Positions 6,225-6,258 of a stretch of 6,258 nt of DNA are shown here, piece after piece. The stretch is taken from the NCBI GenBank assembly GCA_020851915.1, contig JADZBT010000017.1:1-6258 (forward strand), given 5' to 3'. The notes beneath the pieces were generated by a model. It saw only the letters and a program-made list of their open reading frames with translations. It searched no databases and was not told the origin of the DNA. Source of the DNA: Alphaproteobacteria bacterium (GTDB taxonomy: Bacteria > Pseudomonadota > Alphaproteobacteria > Rickettsiales > RI-342). Within the stretch, counting starts at the first letter, position 1; each line of letters opens with the position of its first letter. Made by a program: the position numbers and the translations under genes.

Positions 6225-6258
6225 CCATTTTATCCACAATGAAAAAAGTTAATGGTGC

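Noticed and set aside
6239..6258. ATG followed by Lys-Lys-Val codons at the right edge as a divergent gene start
   Set aside because: Only six codons are visible and there is no ribosome site, so it cannot be supported.

Overview
The window looks like a chromosomal stretch from a GC-rich, Gram-negative alphaproteobacterium. The evidence is the minus-strand order LysM/LytM lipoprotein (NlpD type) - yajC - secD, which is a common alphaproteobacterial arrangement, plus a PomAB/MotAB-type stator pair and an iron-type superoxide dismutase. The genus cannot be fixed from sequence alone. There are seven protein genes, one of them cut by the left edge. I saw no rRNA, tRNA, CRISPR array, transposase or phage gene.

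Plus strand, left part. Positions 1-408 hold the C-terminal 135 residues of an Fe-type superoxide dismutase. A very strong hairpin follows it at 422-451. An intergenic stretch with a plausible housekeeping promoter (533-561) leads to a two-gene stator operon, motA (620-1471) and motB (1484-2236), separated by 12 bases. The stator is closer to PomAB than to E. coli MotAB in its key membrane motifs, so sodium coupling is possible.

Convergent junction (2237-2381). motB and a minus-strand gene point at each other across a compact element at 2272-2352. It has one outer stem and two perfect 9-bp inner hairpins, resembles the CCCTCTCCC-type dispersed intergenic repeats of proteobacteria, and may stop transcription from both sides.

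Minus strand, right part, read right to left. An NlpD-like LysM plus degenerate LytM lipoprotein (5034-6152) is followed by yajC (4526-4930), secD (2928-4502) and a two-TM bacterial PH-domain (DUF304-like) protein (2382-2852). YajC and SecD are accessory subunits of the Sec translocon. The lipoprotein probably activates periplasmic amidases at the division site. The usual secF does not follow secD: the PH-domain gene sits there, with its own TATAAT box and Shine-Dalgarno sequence.

The region is mostly core housekeeping. I found no convincing undescribed system. The points most worth a second look are the absent secF, the ion specificity of the stator, the inactive-looking LytM domain and the family of palindromic repeats.
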